Assembly: GCF_000306785.1 (NCBI RefSeq)
Contig: NC_017955.1
Location: forward strand, 4,092,001-4,156,000
Length of the DNA: 64,000 nt
Reading direction: 5' to 3'
DNA from: Modestobacter italicus
Lineage (GTDB): Bacteria; Actinomycetota; Actinomycetes; Mycobacteriales; Geodermatophilaceae
Shown here: positions 51,224 through 59,717 of the stretch, piece by piece
How positions within the stretch are numbered: the stretch's first letter is position 1
How the letters are laid out: the number at the start of each line of letters is the position of its first letter
The notes under the pieces: generated by a model
Told to the model about the DNA's origin: nothing
The model's input: the letters and a program-made list of their open reading frames with translations, nothing else
Database searches by the model: none
Translations under genes and position numbers: made by a program

Positions 51224-52305
51224 CCGAACAACAGACCGCCCTCACCCCCGAGGACCTCGTCGCCGCGATCGAGCAGTGCCACGAGAACGGCTGGACCGAC
51301 GGCCTGCCCGTCGTCCCGCCGATCCCGAGCCTGGTCAACCGGTTCCTGGAGCACACCGACCGCTCGCCGACCGACGTCATCTGGACGATGAAGCAGGTCA
51401 AGCGCGGGTGCACCGTGCAGGCCGCCGCGATCAACGCGGCGATGGCCGGCTGCAAGCCCGAGCACTTCCCGGTCGTCCTGGCCGCGCTCGAGGCGACGGT
51501 CGACGAGGGCTGGCCGGGCCTGGGCGGGTGGCAGAGCACCACCGGTGGCGGTCCGCTGCTCATCGTCAACGGCCCGGTCCGCACCGAGCTCGGCTTCAAC
51601 GCCAAGGGCAACGTGTTCGGGCCGGGCTTCCGGGCCAACGCCACGGTCGGCCGGGCGCTGCGGCTGATCATCATGAACGCCTATGGCATCCGGCCGCACG
51701 AGCTCGACCAGGCCACCCAGGGCTTCCCCGGCAAGTTCTCGATGTGCATCGCGGAGAACGAGGAGGAGAGCCCCTGGGAGTCGCTGTCGGTCACCCTCGG
51801 GCACGAGGCCGGCGTCAGCACCGTGTCGGCGCTGCACACCCGTAGCACCGAGCACGTCGACAACCGCAACGTCGGTGACGCCCGGTCGGTGCTCAACGAC
51901 ATCGCCGACACCTGCGGCCGGATCGGGCCGATGACCCGCCGGTTCCGCCGGGTCGGGGTGGTCATCGGGCCGGAGCACGCGCAGCTGCTGGCCAGGCAGG
52001 GATTCTCCAAGCAGGACGTCCGGGAGTACCTGGCCGAGCACAGCGGGCGGACGGCGGGCGCGCTGCGCGCCGCCGGCCGGGGTGAGTCCACGGCGGTCTT
52101 CCAGTCGCCTGGACCCGCGGCGTTCGACGAGGCGGCGGCCTCAGACCTCACCCACGTGCCGGACGACGAGCTGGTGACCGTGCTGCGCACCCCGGAGGAC
52201 GTGGTCGTGGTGGTGGCCGGCGCCGCGAACGCCGGGGTCTCCACGGTCGTGCAGACGCTGGGCTTCCCGACGAAGACGATCGGGACCGCCGTCGTGCGGT
52301 CGTGA
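51220..52305 (+). CDS. Conserved partner protein of the UGSC selenoprotein, function unknown
   Basis: The 361-residue protein starts at GTG 51220, in GTGA overlap with the selenoprotein stop. It has conserved-looking blocks near the N-terminus (HENGWTDGLPVVPPIPSLV), a Cys-containing MKQVKRGCTVQAAAINAAMAGCKPEHFPVV, and GFNAKGNVFGPGFRANATVGRALRL. I do not recognise a catalytic family. Such proteins are, as I recall, common neighbours of UGSC genes, and the two probably act as one complex or pathway. Cys residues in the first third could take part in thiol/selenol chemistry. Confidence 0.75.
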   Translation: MTEQQTALTPEDLVAAIEQCHENGWTDGLPVVPPIPSLVNRFLEHTDRSPTDVIWTMKQVKRGCTVQAAAINAAMAGCKPEHFPVVLAALEATVDEGWPGLGGWQSTTGGGPLLIVNGPVRTELGFNAKGNVFGPGFRANATVGRALRLIIMNAYGIRPHELDQATQGFPGKFSMCIAENEEESPWESLSVTLGHEAGVSTVSALHTRSTEHVDNRNVGDARSVLNDIADTCGRIGPMTRRFRRVGVVIGPEHAQLLARQGFSKQDVREYLAEHSGRTAGALRAAGRGESTAVFQSPGPAAFDEAAASDLTHVPDDELVTVLRTPEDVVVVVAGAANAGVSTVVQTLGFPTKTIGTAVVRS

Positions 52306-52350
52306 CCGGCCGGGCGGAGGGGCTCATGCTCGGGTCCCCCCTCCGGGTGC

Positions 52351-53364
52351 TCAGGCGGTCGGCGACCAGCCCAGCGCGGGGCCGAGGTGCTGGGCCGTGT
52401 CGGTGAGGATCTGCACGTAGTCCTCGTGCTCGAAGCTGAACGGCAGCGCGAACACCACCTCGCTGACCTCGCGGAAGCCGGCGTGGGCGTACAGCCGCTC
52501 GGCGATCTGCTCCGACGTCCCGATCAGGTCGACGGCGAACATCATCCGCGCCGGGCCCTGCGGCGACGTCGTCCGCGGCGTGCGGGCGTCGACGTAGGCC
52601 TGGTACTTCTCCCGCTGGGCGTCCGACGCCGAGTCGGTCGGGATGACGACCAGCCCCTGCGACACCCGGCCGGCCGGGTTCGCTGCCTTGAACGCCTGCA
52701 CCTGGGTCGCCTGCTGGGTCGCGAAGTCCTCGTCCGTGTCGGCCTTCAGCACGCTGGAGGTCAGGAAGTTCATCCCCTGCTCCCCCGCCCACTGGGCCGA
52801 CTTCAGCGACGCCCCGCCGTACCAGAGCCGGTCGGCCAGGCCGGGCGCGTGCGGCTGCACCCGGTCCGACCACTCCTCGACCACGCCCTCCTTGCCGCGG
52901 AAGGACGACGCCGGTTCCCCCGCGATCAGCCGCCGCAGCCGGGCCACCCGCTCGTAGCTGAAGTCCTCGACGTCGGCGGTGTCCGGGTACAGCGCGGCCT
53001 TGACGTCGTCCCAGTGCATCGGCTGCCCGACGCTGACGCCCGGGTTCAGCCGGCCGCCGGACAGGACGTCGACCGTGGCCAGGTCCTCGGCCAGCCGCAG
53101 CGGGTTCTCCCACGCCAGCGGGGTCACCGCCGTCCCGAGCGAGATCCGCGACGTCCGCTGCGTCGCCGCGGCCAGGACGGCGACCGGCGAGCTGATCCCG
53201 TACTGCAGGTGCCGGTGCCGCAACCAGGCGCTGTCGAAGCCGAGCCGCTCGCCCAGCTCGATCACCTGCAGCGTCGACTCGTGACCCGCGCCCGGGTCGT
53301 CCCCGTCGAACAACCCGATCGTCAGGAAACCCAGCTTCTCCAGCGGCACCCCAGGCAGCGGCAT
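52351..53364 (-). CDS. LLM-class flavin-dependent oxidoreductase
   Basis: The frame opens at 53454, but ATG 53364 begins the family-like MPLPGVPLEKLGFLTIGLF, giving 337 residues. Luciferase-like motifs include LGFDSAWLRHRHLQ, RISLGTAVTPLAWENPLRLAEDLATVDVLSGGRLNPGVSVG, and DRLWYGGASLKSAQWAGEQGMNFL. These enzymes use reduced flavin and O2, for example to desulfonate alkanesulfonates (SsuD). It converges on the selenoprotein operon and lies close to a Ssu-type importer, so it may attack the imported compound. The substrate is not known. Confidence 0.85.
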   Translation of the reverse strand: MPLPGVPLEKLGFLTIGLFDGDDPGAGHESTLQVIELGERLGFDSAWLRHRHLQYGISSPVAVLAAATQRTSRISLGTAVTPLAWENPLRLAEDLATVDVLSGGRLNPGVSVGQPMHWDDVKAALYPDTADVEDFSYERVARLRRLIAGEPASSFRGKEGVVEEWSDRVQPHAPGLADRLWYGGASLKSAQWAGEQGMNFLTSSVLKADTDEDFATQQATQVQAFKAANPAGRVSQGLVVIPTDSASDAQREKYQAYVDARTPRTTSPQGPARMMFAVDLIGTSEQIAERLYAHAGFREVSEVVFALPFSFEHEDYVQILTDTAQHLGPALGWSPTA

Positions 53365-53477
53365 GTCCTGATCATCCCCGACCCCTGAGTGCCGGCGTCG
53401 GCATGGCACGGAGGCGGGGACGGGTTGCCCAGTGGATTGCGCGCCCCCGCTCAAGAAGGAGCTGTTACTAGCCGAAT

Positions 53478-53496
53478 AGTTATCTGGCAGATAACT
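53478..53496. promoter_or_regulatory. Palindromic operator candidate upstream of the AbiEi-like gene
   Basis: AGTTATCT-GGC-AGATAACT is a perfect 8-bp inverted repeat with a 3-nt spacer, 45 bp upstream of the ATG at 53541. A further half-site (CCAGATAGCAAC) follows at 53499-53510. The AT-rich palindrome stands out in this GC-rich region. AbiEi antitoxins repress their own promoters through inverted repeats, so autoregulation is the likely role. Confidence 0.55.
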
Positions 53497-53540
53497 TTCC
53501 AGATAGCAACATGGACGCGAGCGGGTAGGAGGGAGTCGTC

Positions 53541-54164
53541 ATGACCGGATTGCCTGCCGCGATCACGCGTGCGCCGTTGCGGACCTTCCGTCCGCAGGAC
53601 CTGGCCGACGTCTACACGCAGCCCAACGTCCAGGTGCACCGCCTCACCCGTCAGAACCTGGTGCGGAAGGCAGGACCCGGCCTCTACTACACGGTTCCTG
53701 ACGACCAGGACCCCACCTGGGTGCCGACCCTGGAGGCTCTGGCCGCAGGTGTCGCCACCGCCGTCTTCGGCGAGCGCGTCCCGGTGCTCATGCACCTGAC
53801 CGCGGCGCGCCTGCTGGGGGCACTACCGCGAGCCATCGGCCAGGCCTTCGTCGCGGCTCCCCGCCAGCACGCTCCCATCCGGGCCGCCGACAGGGAGGCG
53901 GCCACGATCGTCTTCGTCGCTCGCGACGTCGACAAGCTCGACGCGGCGCTCCTCCCGACCGATCTCGGCCCGGCACTGGTCACGACGGCGGAACAGACGG
54001 TGCTGGACCTGACCAAGCGTCCCGAGCTCGGGGGGATGCCGGAGGAGTGCCGGGCGGCGATCAGGGTGCTGCTCCCCCGCTGCGACGAGGACCGACTCCT
54101 CGACCTCGCCCGGGAGCAGCGCATGGTCCGGCCCCTCGACCGGCTACGCGCCGAGAACCGCTAG
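53541..54164 (+). CDS. AbiEi-type antitoxin/transcriptional regulator, orphan
   Basis: The 207-residue protein has an N-terminal winged helix (FRPQDLADVYTQPNVQVHRLTRQNLVRKAGPGLYYTV) like the AbiEi antitoxin of type IV toxin-antitoxin systems. A C-terminal domain follows (LVTTAEQTVLDLTKRPELGGMPEECRAAIRVLL). ATG 53541 has a strong TAGGAGGGA site. No AbiEii nucleotidyltransferase gene follows, so it is an orphan here; the next gene is a small protein of unknown type. It may act only as a repressor at the palindrome upstream. Confidence 0.75.
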   Translation: MTGLPAAITRAPLRTFRPQDLADVYTQPNVQVHRLTRQNLVRKAGPGLYYTVPDDQDPTWVPTLEALAAGVATAVFGERVPVLMHLTAARLLGALPRAIGQAFVAAPRQHAPIRAADREAATIVFVARDVDKLDAALLPTDLGPALVTTAEQTVLDLTKRPELGGMPEECRAAIRVLLPRCDEDRLLDLAREQRMVRPLDRLRAENR

Positions 54165-54379
54165 AGCCCACCAGGGGTTGATCCGGGTCCCCGCCGCACA
54201 GGCGCTGACCGAGGTCCGCCAGATGTGGTTGCGCGCCAGTCCCGCGGACGCCGGCTGACCTGGTCACGAGCAGCCCCGAACGTCTGAACGCGAGTGACGC
54301 ACGGGACAGGTGGGGCGCCGCGGATCGATCGGCCCCGGTTCCCGGCGATCCACCCGCCCCACCTGCCGACAACAACACC

Positions 54380-54610
54380 GTGAGGTTCCAGAAGAGGTCG
54401 CCCGAGGTCGCCCCGACGGACGAGGGCGAGCTGCAGACCTGGTTGCAGGACCTGGTGGACGGCGAGACGACGGCCCGCCGGTTGCGCAAGCGGCTCGACG
54501 AGTCCGGCGAGCGCCCCGAGGCGACCTGCGAGGTCTGCGACGGCGCCGCCACCGGCAAGATCTACTTCGGCCTCGACGGCCACCTGCACGGCCGCCGCGT
54601 CACCGCCTGA
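54380..54610 (+). CDS. Small hypothetical protein with CxxC motif
   Basis: The 76-residue protein starts at GTG 54380. The N-terminal part is helical and charged, and the C-terminal part has CEVCDGAATGKIYFGLDGHLHG, where a Cys pair and His residues could bind zinc. I do not recognise the family. Confidence 0.55.
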   Translation: MRFQKRSPEVAPTDEGELQTWLQDLVDGETTARRLRKRLDESGERPEATCEVCDGAATGKIYFGLDGHLHGRRVTA

Positions 54611-54623
54611 CCGGTCGCGGGAG

Positions 54624-54971
54624 TCAGCCCGTCCGCTGCAGCGTGAACCGGACCGTCTGCACCCGGATGGCGTCGCCGGTGAAGACGAAGGTGTCCACGC
54701 CGTCGGTCACCCGGCTGTCCTTGGCGACGGCCGACCACTCGATGAAGAGGACGTCGTCCTCGAAGACCTGCGTCGGCACGTCCCAGCTCGCGTCGGGCAG
54801 GTCGGCGAGGATCTCCTCGAACGCCTTCCGGACGCCGTCCCGGCCGCGGACGGCCCCGGCCGGGGTGATGAGCACGGCGTCCTCGGCGTAGTCGGCGACA
54901 ATCCCGTCGACGTCACCGGCCATCAGGGCGCTCGCGTGGTGGGCGAAGATCTCCTGCGGGGTGCGGGTCAC
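54624..54971 (-). CDS. NTF2-like/SnoaL-type protein
   Basis: The 115-residue protein has the NTF2-like fold pattern: IFAHHASALMAGDVDGIVADYAEDAVLITPAGAVRGRDGVRKAFEEIL, then strands ending in FVFTGDAIRVQTVRFTL. The family includes small enzymes and binding proteins, often annotated as SnoaL or DUF4440. It is probably a cytoplasmic monomer or dimer. Its start is at 54971 (GTG). Confidence 0.75.
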   Translation of the reverse strand: MTRTPQEIFAHHASALMAGDVDGIVADYAEDAVLITPAGAVRGRDGVRKAFEEILADLPDASWDVPTQVFEDDVLFIEWSAVAKDSRVTDGVDTFVFTGDAIRVQTVRFTLQRTG

Positions 54972-55057
54972 GGCTGCCTCCCGGCCACGGACGGCGGAGT
55001 GCCGTCGCCGCGGAAGCTAGTCCGCTCTGGCTCGTCGAGCTACGAGTTCGGCCGCCG

Positions 55058-55345
55058 TCAGCCGAGGCCGCGGTGCGCAGCCCACAGCTCCCCAGCCCGA
55101 CCAGCCGCCGCGGACACCAGAGCCGCCAGCTCCGGACGGTCCGGCACCGGGAACGAGACATACGTGCCCCGCCCGCCCGCGGTCGGCCGCCCGTAGGCCT
55201 TCGCCGCCAGGTGCCCGTCCGGCAGCAGCCGCACGTTGAGCGTGCTCAGCAGGAACTCCTCGCCGCGCCGGACGTCGGTCCAGCGCAGCTCCGCCGGCAC
55301 CGTCACGTTGATCGCCAGCGCGGTCACCTCCACGGGACTGCTCAT
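55058..55345 (-). CDS. Small hypothetical protein
   Basis: ATG 55345 starts a compact 95-residue protein (MSSPVEVTALAINVTVPAEL ... RRGEEFLLSTLNVRLLPDGHLAAKAYGR ... WAAHRGLG) rich in beta-strand patterns. The frame is open much further upstream across the serine-hydrolase gene on the other strand, but that part is not coding. I do not recognise the family. Codon use and composition fit a real gene. Confidence 0.55.
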   Translation of the reverse strand: MSSPVEVTALAINVTVPAELRWTDVRRGEEFLLSTLNVRLLPDGHLAAKAYGRPTAGGRGTYVSFPVPDRPELAALVSAAAGRAGELWAAHRGLG

Positions 55346-55504
55346 GCCGTCAGCGTGGCACCGCACGACGACGACATCACCAGGGCGTAGGGACGCGCCG
55401 CCTGCGCCTCCGCACCGCGATCCCCGGGCGCCACAGGTCGCTGCGCCCGCGGAACGGTGGGCCACCCGCTCGACAACCTCTGATGTCGCTGGCTGGAGCC
55501 CGCC

Positions 55505-56725
55505 TTGGCCGAACACCGAGCACGTTCCCTGACCACCCGCGCCCTGCTCGCCGCGCTGCTCGCCCTCACGGGCCTCGTGGCCCCGCTGGCCGGGACCGCC
55601 GCCGCGCACCCCGCGCCGTCCACCGGCGTCGCCGCGCAGCTGCGCGCCGACCTCGACGCCTACCTGCAGGAGCGCGGCGCGGCGGAGCACGTCTCCGCCG
55701 CCGGCGTCAGCGTCAGCCTGCCCGGCCGCCGGTCGACGATCGACGTGACCACCGGGACGACGACCTTCGGCGGCTCCGTGCCCGTGCGAGCGGACGCGGT
55801 GTGGCAGATCGGCAGCAACACCAAGGCGTTCACCGCCGTGCTGGTGCTGCAGCTGGAGGCGCAGCACCGGCTGTCCATCGACGACACCCTTGGGCAGTGG
55901 CTGCCGCAGTACCCGCAGTGGCGGGACGTGACCATCCGGCGGCTGCTCAGCATGACCAGCGGCATCCCGACCTACGACGACCAGCCGGCCTGGTACGCCG
56001 ACTACGCCGCCGACCCGCACCGCTCCTTCTCCCCGGAGCAGCTGGTCGGCTACGTGGTCGACGCCCCGGCGACGTCGGGCTACAGCTACTCGAACACGAA
56101 CTACGTCCTCGCCGAGATGATCATCGAGCGGGCGGCCGGGCGCAGCTACGCCGAGCAGCTGTACCGCCGCATCATCGAGCCGCTGGGCCTGCGGGACCTG
56201 CACTACCGCCCCGACGTCTACCCGGCGTGGGTGACCGACCGCGAACCCGCCGGCTACCTCTTCAACCCCGACTTCCCGCTGCCGGGGCTGCTGGGCCAGG
56301 ACGTCAGCCGGGACACGCTGTCCTGGGCGCGCTCCGCCGGCGCCATCATCAGCACCACCAGCGACATGACCCGGTGGGAACGCGCGCTCTACAGCGGCCG
56401 GCTGCTGCCTCCGCAGCAGCAGGCCGAGCTGGAGAGCCTCGTCTCGACGACGACCGGCCAGCCCATCGCCAGCACGTCGGCGACCGACCCGCAGGGGTTC
56501 GGCCTGGGCATCGCCCAGCTCTCGACCCCGCAGCTCGGCACGTTCTGGTTCTACGAGGGTCAGACGCTCGGCTTCCGCGCCGTGCACGCCTTCTTCCCGG
56601 AGTCGGGGCTGATCATCGCCTTCGCCCTGAACAGCTCCGTCGAGGGCTCGAACGACCAGATCGGGCCGCTCATGCAGACGTTGTACGAGACGGTGGAGGC
56701 GGCGGGGTTAATCCCGGGAGCTTGA
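55505..56725 (+). CDS. Secreted serine hydrolase, beta-lactamase/D-Ala-D-Ala carboxypeptidase family
   Basis: TTG 55505 starts a signal peptide (MAEHRARSLTTRALLAALLALTG..., Ala-rich cleavage region near residue 34). The catalytic SxxK is SNTK in VWQIGSNTKAFTA, and YSN in GYSYSNTNYVLAEMI is the second motif. LGLGIAQL...GTFWFYEGQTLGFRA holds the third motif region. The 406-residue length fits class C-like serine hydrolases. It may trim peptidoglycan peptides or hydrolyse esters outside the cell. Confidence 0.88.
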   Translation: MAEHRARSLTTRALLAALLALTGLVAPLAGTAAAHPAPSTGVAAQLRADLDAYLQERGAAEHVSAAGVSVSLPGRRSTIDVTTGTTTFGGSVPVRADAVWQIGSNTKAFTAVLVLQLEAQHRLSIDDTLGQWLPQYPQWRDVTIRRLLSMTSGIPTYDDQPAWYADYAADPHRSFSPEQLVGYVVDAPATSGYSYSNTNYVLAEMIIERAAGRSYAEQLYRRIIEPLGLRDLHYRPDVYPAWVTDREPAGYLFNPDFPLPGLLGQDVSRDTLSWARSAGAIISTTSDMTRWERALYSGRLLPPQQQAELESLVSTTTGQPIASTSATDPQGFGLGIAQLSTPQLGTFWFYEGQTLGFRAVHAFFPESGLIIAFALNSSVEGSNDQIGPLMQTLYETVEAAGLIPGA

Positions 56726-56752
56726 CCGGCTCAGGCGGCCCGTCGCCGTCCG

Positions 56753-57334
56753 TCAGGCCGGTACGCCGGTCACGGTGAGCGCGTCGTGCAGCCGGCGCAT
56801 GCCCAGCAGCATCCGGGTCTTGACCGTGCCGAGCGGCGTGCCGGTCCGGGCCGCGATCTCGGTCTGCGTGGACCCGCCCCAGTAGGCCAGCACGAGCGCT
56901 TCGCGCTGGGGGGCCGGCAGCGCGTCCAGCGCCGTGCGCACCCGGGCGTCGGCCAGCCGGTCGGCCACCACCTCGGCGACGTCCGTCCCGATCGCGTGCC
57001 CGTCCCGCACGGCCAGCGCGGCGGACCTCCGGCGGTGCGACGCCTCGTGCCGGACGGCGTCCACCGCCTTGTGGTGCACCAGGGCCAGGAACCAGGTGCC
57101 GAACGACCCCCGGCCGGCCTGGTACGCGCCGGGGTGGCGCCAGTAGGCGACGAACGCCTCCTGGACGACCTCCTCGGCCAGCCGGTCGTCGACGACGATG
57201 CGCCGGGCGAGGGAGAGGGCGGGCCGCGTCCAGCGGTCGAGGAGCTCGGCGATCGAGTCCTCCGGGATGCGGCCCTGGGCTGGACCGGCGGCGGTTGTCA
57301 CCTCAGGTGGATGCCGCACAACCAGATCGCGCAA
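56753..57334 (-). CDS. ECF-family RNA polymerase sigma factor
   Basis: The 193-residue protein has sigma region 2 (ARRIVVDDRLAEEVVQEAFVAYWRHPGAYQAGRGSFGTWFLALVHHKAVDAVRHE) and region 4 (LDALPAPQREALVLAYWGGSTQTEIAARTGTPLGTVKTRMLLGMRRL). TTG 57334 or GTG 57319 may be the start. No adjacent anti-sigma gene is evident, though the downstream plus-strand neighbour is the convergent serine hydrolase. The target genes are unknown. Confidence 0.9.
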   Translation of the reverse strand: MRDLVVRHPPEVTTAAGPAQGRIPEDSIAELLDRWTRPALSLARRIVVDDRLAEEVVQEAFVAYWRHPGAYQAGRGSFGTWFLALVHHKAVDAVRHEASHRRRSAALAVRDGHAIGTDVAEVVADRLADARVRTALDALPAPQREALVLAYWGGSTQTEIAARTGTPLGTVKTRMLLGMRRLHDALTVTGVPA

Positions 57335-57419
57335 ACTGCTCTCCCCCGGAGGGGTGAACGCCGACCGGCCCCGACCCGGGCGGGATGCCAGGGTCGGGGC
57401 CGGTGCGGTCCGGGGTGGG

Positions 57420-58919
57420 TCAGCGGTCGCGGGTCTCCACCGGGGTGAAGAGCTCGGCAGCCGGGCGCGGGGCCGGCAGCGGCCACGGCCGGACGGCGGA
57501 CGGGGCGGTCATGAGCGCCTCGAGCTCACCGGTGTCCAGCGTGGGCTCGGCGACCTCGGTGGCCGAGGGGACCGGCCGGTCGGCGCCGACGACGTTGCGC
57601 AGGACCCGGGTGAACCGGCCCCGACGGGCCTGCCGGCGGGCCTCCCGGCGCTCGGCCTCCTCGCGGGCGGCGATCTCCCGGTCCAGGATCTCCCGGGCCA
57701 TCCGGTCGGTCTCGGCGGCGACCACCAGGTCGGCGCGGGCCTGGACCGCGCGCTGGCGTCCCTCGCGGCGGATCTTCTCCGCCTCGACGTCCTCCTCGTC
57801 GCGCAGCTTCTCCAGCACCTCGTAGGCGTTGGGCTCACCGAAGTTGAGCAGCGTCTTCATCAGCACCGGCAGCAGCTCCACCGACAGGAAGAGCAGGAAC
57901 AGCATCACGTGCGCGGTGCCGGCCGCCGGCCGGTCCTCGGCGAGCCGGTCCATCGCCTCCAGCCGGGCGAGCAGGCCGTCGGCCTGGGAGTTCTGCGCGG
58001 CGAACGCGTCCTGCTCGGCGGTGCGCAGCGCGGTCAGCCGGGCCAGCTCGGCCTGGTCGGTGGCGAGGTCGGCCTGCGCCATCGCGACGCTGCGGGCGCC
58101 GTTGCTGGCGGCGTCCGCGCCGGCCGTCGTCCGGGCGGCGAGGAGCGCGGCGTCGGCGGCGTCCAGCTCGTCCTTGGCGGCGTCCCGGACGGTGGCCTGC
58201 TGCGCGGCGGCCGCGGCGGCGGAGACGTAGGCGTCGCCCTCGCCGGGGTCGCCGGAGCCGCAGGTGCCGTCGAGCTCGCACTGCGCCTTCGCCTGCAGCT
58301 GGCCGTAGCTGGCCAGCGCGGCGTCGTAGGCCTGCTGCTTGGCGTCCCGGTCGGCCTGCGCCGCGGTGACCCGCGGGTCGGCATTCGAGTCGGTCTGCCC
58401 GCCGCCGGCCAGCACGGCCTGCTCCTCGGCGATCTTCTGCTGCAGGTCGGGGATCTGCGCGTACCGGGCGTCGGCGTCCAGCTCGGCGGTGAACCGGTCG
58501 GCCGCCTCGGCCTGCAGCGTCACGATCGTCGCGTCGATCTCCTTGTTGAACACCTGCAGCGTCAGCGGCATCGAGATGACCGTGCCGAGCAGCACGCCCA
58601 GCGCGATCCGCGGCACCGCCATCGCGACGTTGCGGAACACCGAGGCGTCGTGGCCCATACCGACCAGCAGCATCCGGTCCAGGTTGACGATCACCAGGCC
58701 CCAACCGAGGCCGATCACGCTGGCCAGCAGCCACGGCGCACCGAGGGCCATGTGCACGGCGAAGGCCGCGGACACCGCCGCCAGCCCACCCGTGCTGAGC
58801 AGCACACCACCGAGCGCCACGTACTTGGCGCGTGAGCCCGGGGCGACCGAGAGCACGTCCAGCCGTGCTCCGGCGAGCACGGCCAGGCGGTCACCGACGG
58901 ATCTGTTGCGGGCCCTCAT
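57420..58919 (-). CDS. DUF4407 membrane protein with long coiled coil
   Basis: The 499-residue protein has two hydrophobic helices near residues 35-60, two more near 65-120, a long Ala/Glu/Gln-rich coiled coil (about 130-320, with DAAKDELDAADAALLAAR), another hydrophobic segment (HVMLFLLFLSVELLPVL) near 340 and a charged helical tail. This matches DUF4407 proteins. The function is unknown; topology suggests a large extracytoplasmic coiled coil between membrane anchors. Confidence 0.82.
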   Translation of the reverse strand: MRARNRSVGDRLAVLAGARLDVLSVAPGSRAKYVALGGVLLSTGGLAAVSAAFAVHMALGAPWLLASVIGLGWGLVIVNLDRMLLVGMGHDASVFRNVAMAVPRIALGVLLGTVISMPLTLQVFNKEIDATIVTLQAEAADRFTAELDADARYAQIPDLQQKIAEEQAVLAGGGQTDSNADPRVTAAQADRDAKQQAYDAALASYGQLQAKAQCELDGTCGSGDPGEGDAYVSAAAAAAQQATVRDAAKDELDAADAALLAARTTAGADAASNGARSVAMAQADLATDQAELARLTALRTAEQDAFAAQNSQADGLLARLEAMDRLAEDRPAAGTAHVMLFLLFLSVELLPVLMKTLLNFGEPNAYEVLEKLRDEEDVEAEKIRREGRQRAVQARADLVVAAETDRMAREILDREIAAREEAERREARRQARRGRFTRVLRNVVGADRPVPSATEVAEPTLDTGELEALMTAPSAVRPWPLPAPRPAAELFTPVETRDR

Positions 58920-59028
58920 GCAGACGACGTCCTCTCCCAGGTCTGTTCAGATCCGGTATCGGTCGTCCAGCCCCGGATCGGTACCCCCTGGCGCCGCCCG
59001 TCGCCGACGTCACGCCCCCTTCGCGCCA

Positions 59029-59073
59029 AAGGCGCGCTCTCGGTGGGAGTACGTCCCGCCGAGAGCGCGCCTT
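59029..59073 (-). terminator. Strong hairpin after the NUDIX/DUF4916 gene
   Basis: Arms of 20 nt (59029-59048 and 59054-59073), with one G-T pair and a 5-nt loop, start 10 bp after the stop of the minus-strand gene at 59083. On the minus strand it is followed by TTT. Its left arm, CCAAAGGCGCGCTCTCG, recurs at 62799-62815. Confidence 0.7.
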
Positions 59074-59082
59074 CGGTGGTCG

Positions 59083-59613
59083 TCAGACGCCGAGGTGGGC
59101 GAGGGCCTGCAGCAGGAGGGTGCTCTGACCGTTGGCGAGCTCGGCGAGCACCGCCGGGTCCCGGACGTCGTCCGGGGAGAACCAGGTGAGCTCGAGCGCG
59201 TCCTGCTGGGGAGCGCAGTCGCCCTCGACCGGGACGACGTAGGCCAGCGACACCGCGTGCTGGCGCGGGTCGTGGAACGGCGTCACGCCCGGGGTCGGGA
59301 AGTACTCGGCGATGGTGAACGGCTGCGGCGCCGACGGGACCCGGGGCAGCGCGAGCGGGCCGAGGTCCTTCTCCAGGTGCCGGAGCAGCGCCGAGCGGAC
59401 CCGCTCGTGGTAGAGCACCCGGCCGGACACCAGCGCCCGCTTGACCTGGCCGTCCTGCCCGATCCGCAGCAGCAGGCCGACGGAGGTGACGACGCCGTGG
59501 TCGTCCACCCGCACCGGGACGGCGTCGACGTAGAGGATCGGCAGCCGCTCGCGGGCGGCGTCCATCTCCTCACGGGAGAGCCAGCCGGCATCGGACACGT
59601 TCACGTCGGTCAT
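59083..59613 (-). CDS. NUDIX-like protein, DUF4916 family
   Basis: ATG 59613 gives a 176-residue protein with the DUF4916 pattern: WLSREEMDAARERLPILYVDAVPVRV, LVSGRVLYHERVRSALLRHLEKDLG and HAVSLAYVVPVEGDC, then ALELTWFSPDDV. The fold is NUDIX-like, but the classic GX5EX7REUXEEXGU box is not clear, so hydrolase activity is uncertain. An in-frame start at 59619 would add two residues. Confidence 0.78.
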   Translation of the reverse strand: MTDVNVSDAGWLSREEMDAARERLPILYVDAVPVRVDDHGVVTSVGLLLRIGQDGQVKRALVSGRVLYHERVRSALLRHLEKDLGPLALPRVPSAPQPFTIAEYFPTPGVTPFHDPRQHAVSLAYVVPVEGDCAPQQDALELTWFSPDDVRDPAVLAELANGQSTLLLQALAHLGV

Positions 59614-59717
59614 GCCCACTGTCTAGCCGACGGCAGCCGGAGTCTCACGACGAGAACGGGGTGGAACTCCTCACCTCTGGTACTTGAATCTTCATGCACA
59701 AGGCGTAGGGTCCTGCC

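Noticed and set aside
55058-56587. Minus-strand frame of 509 codons
   Set aside because: Only the last 95 codons look coding; the rest is antisense to the serine-hydrolase gene.
57198-58835. Plus-strand frame of 545 codons
   Set aside because: Antisense shadow of the DUF4407 gene with highly repetitive Leu/Gly/Val/Arg/His composition.
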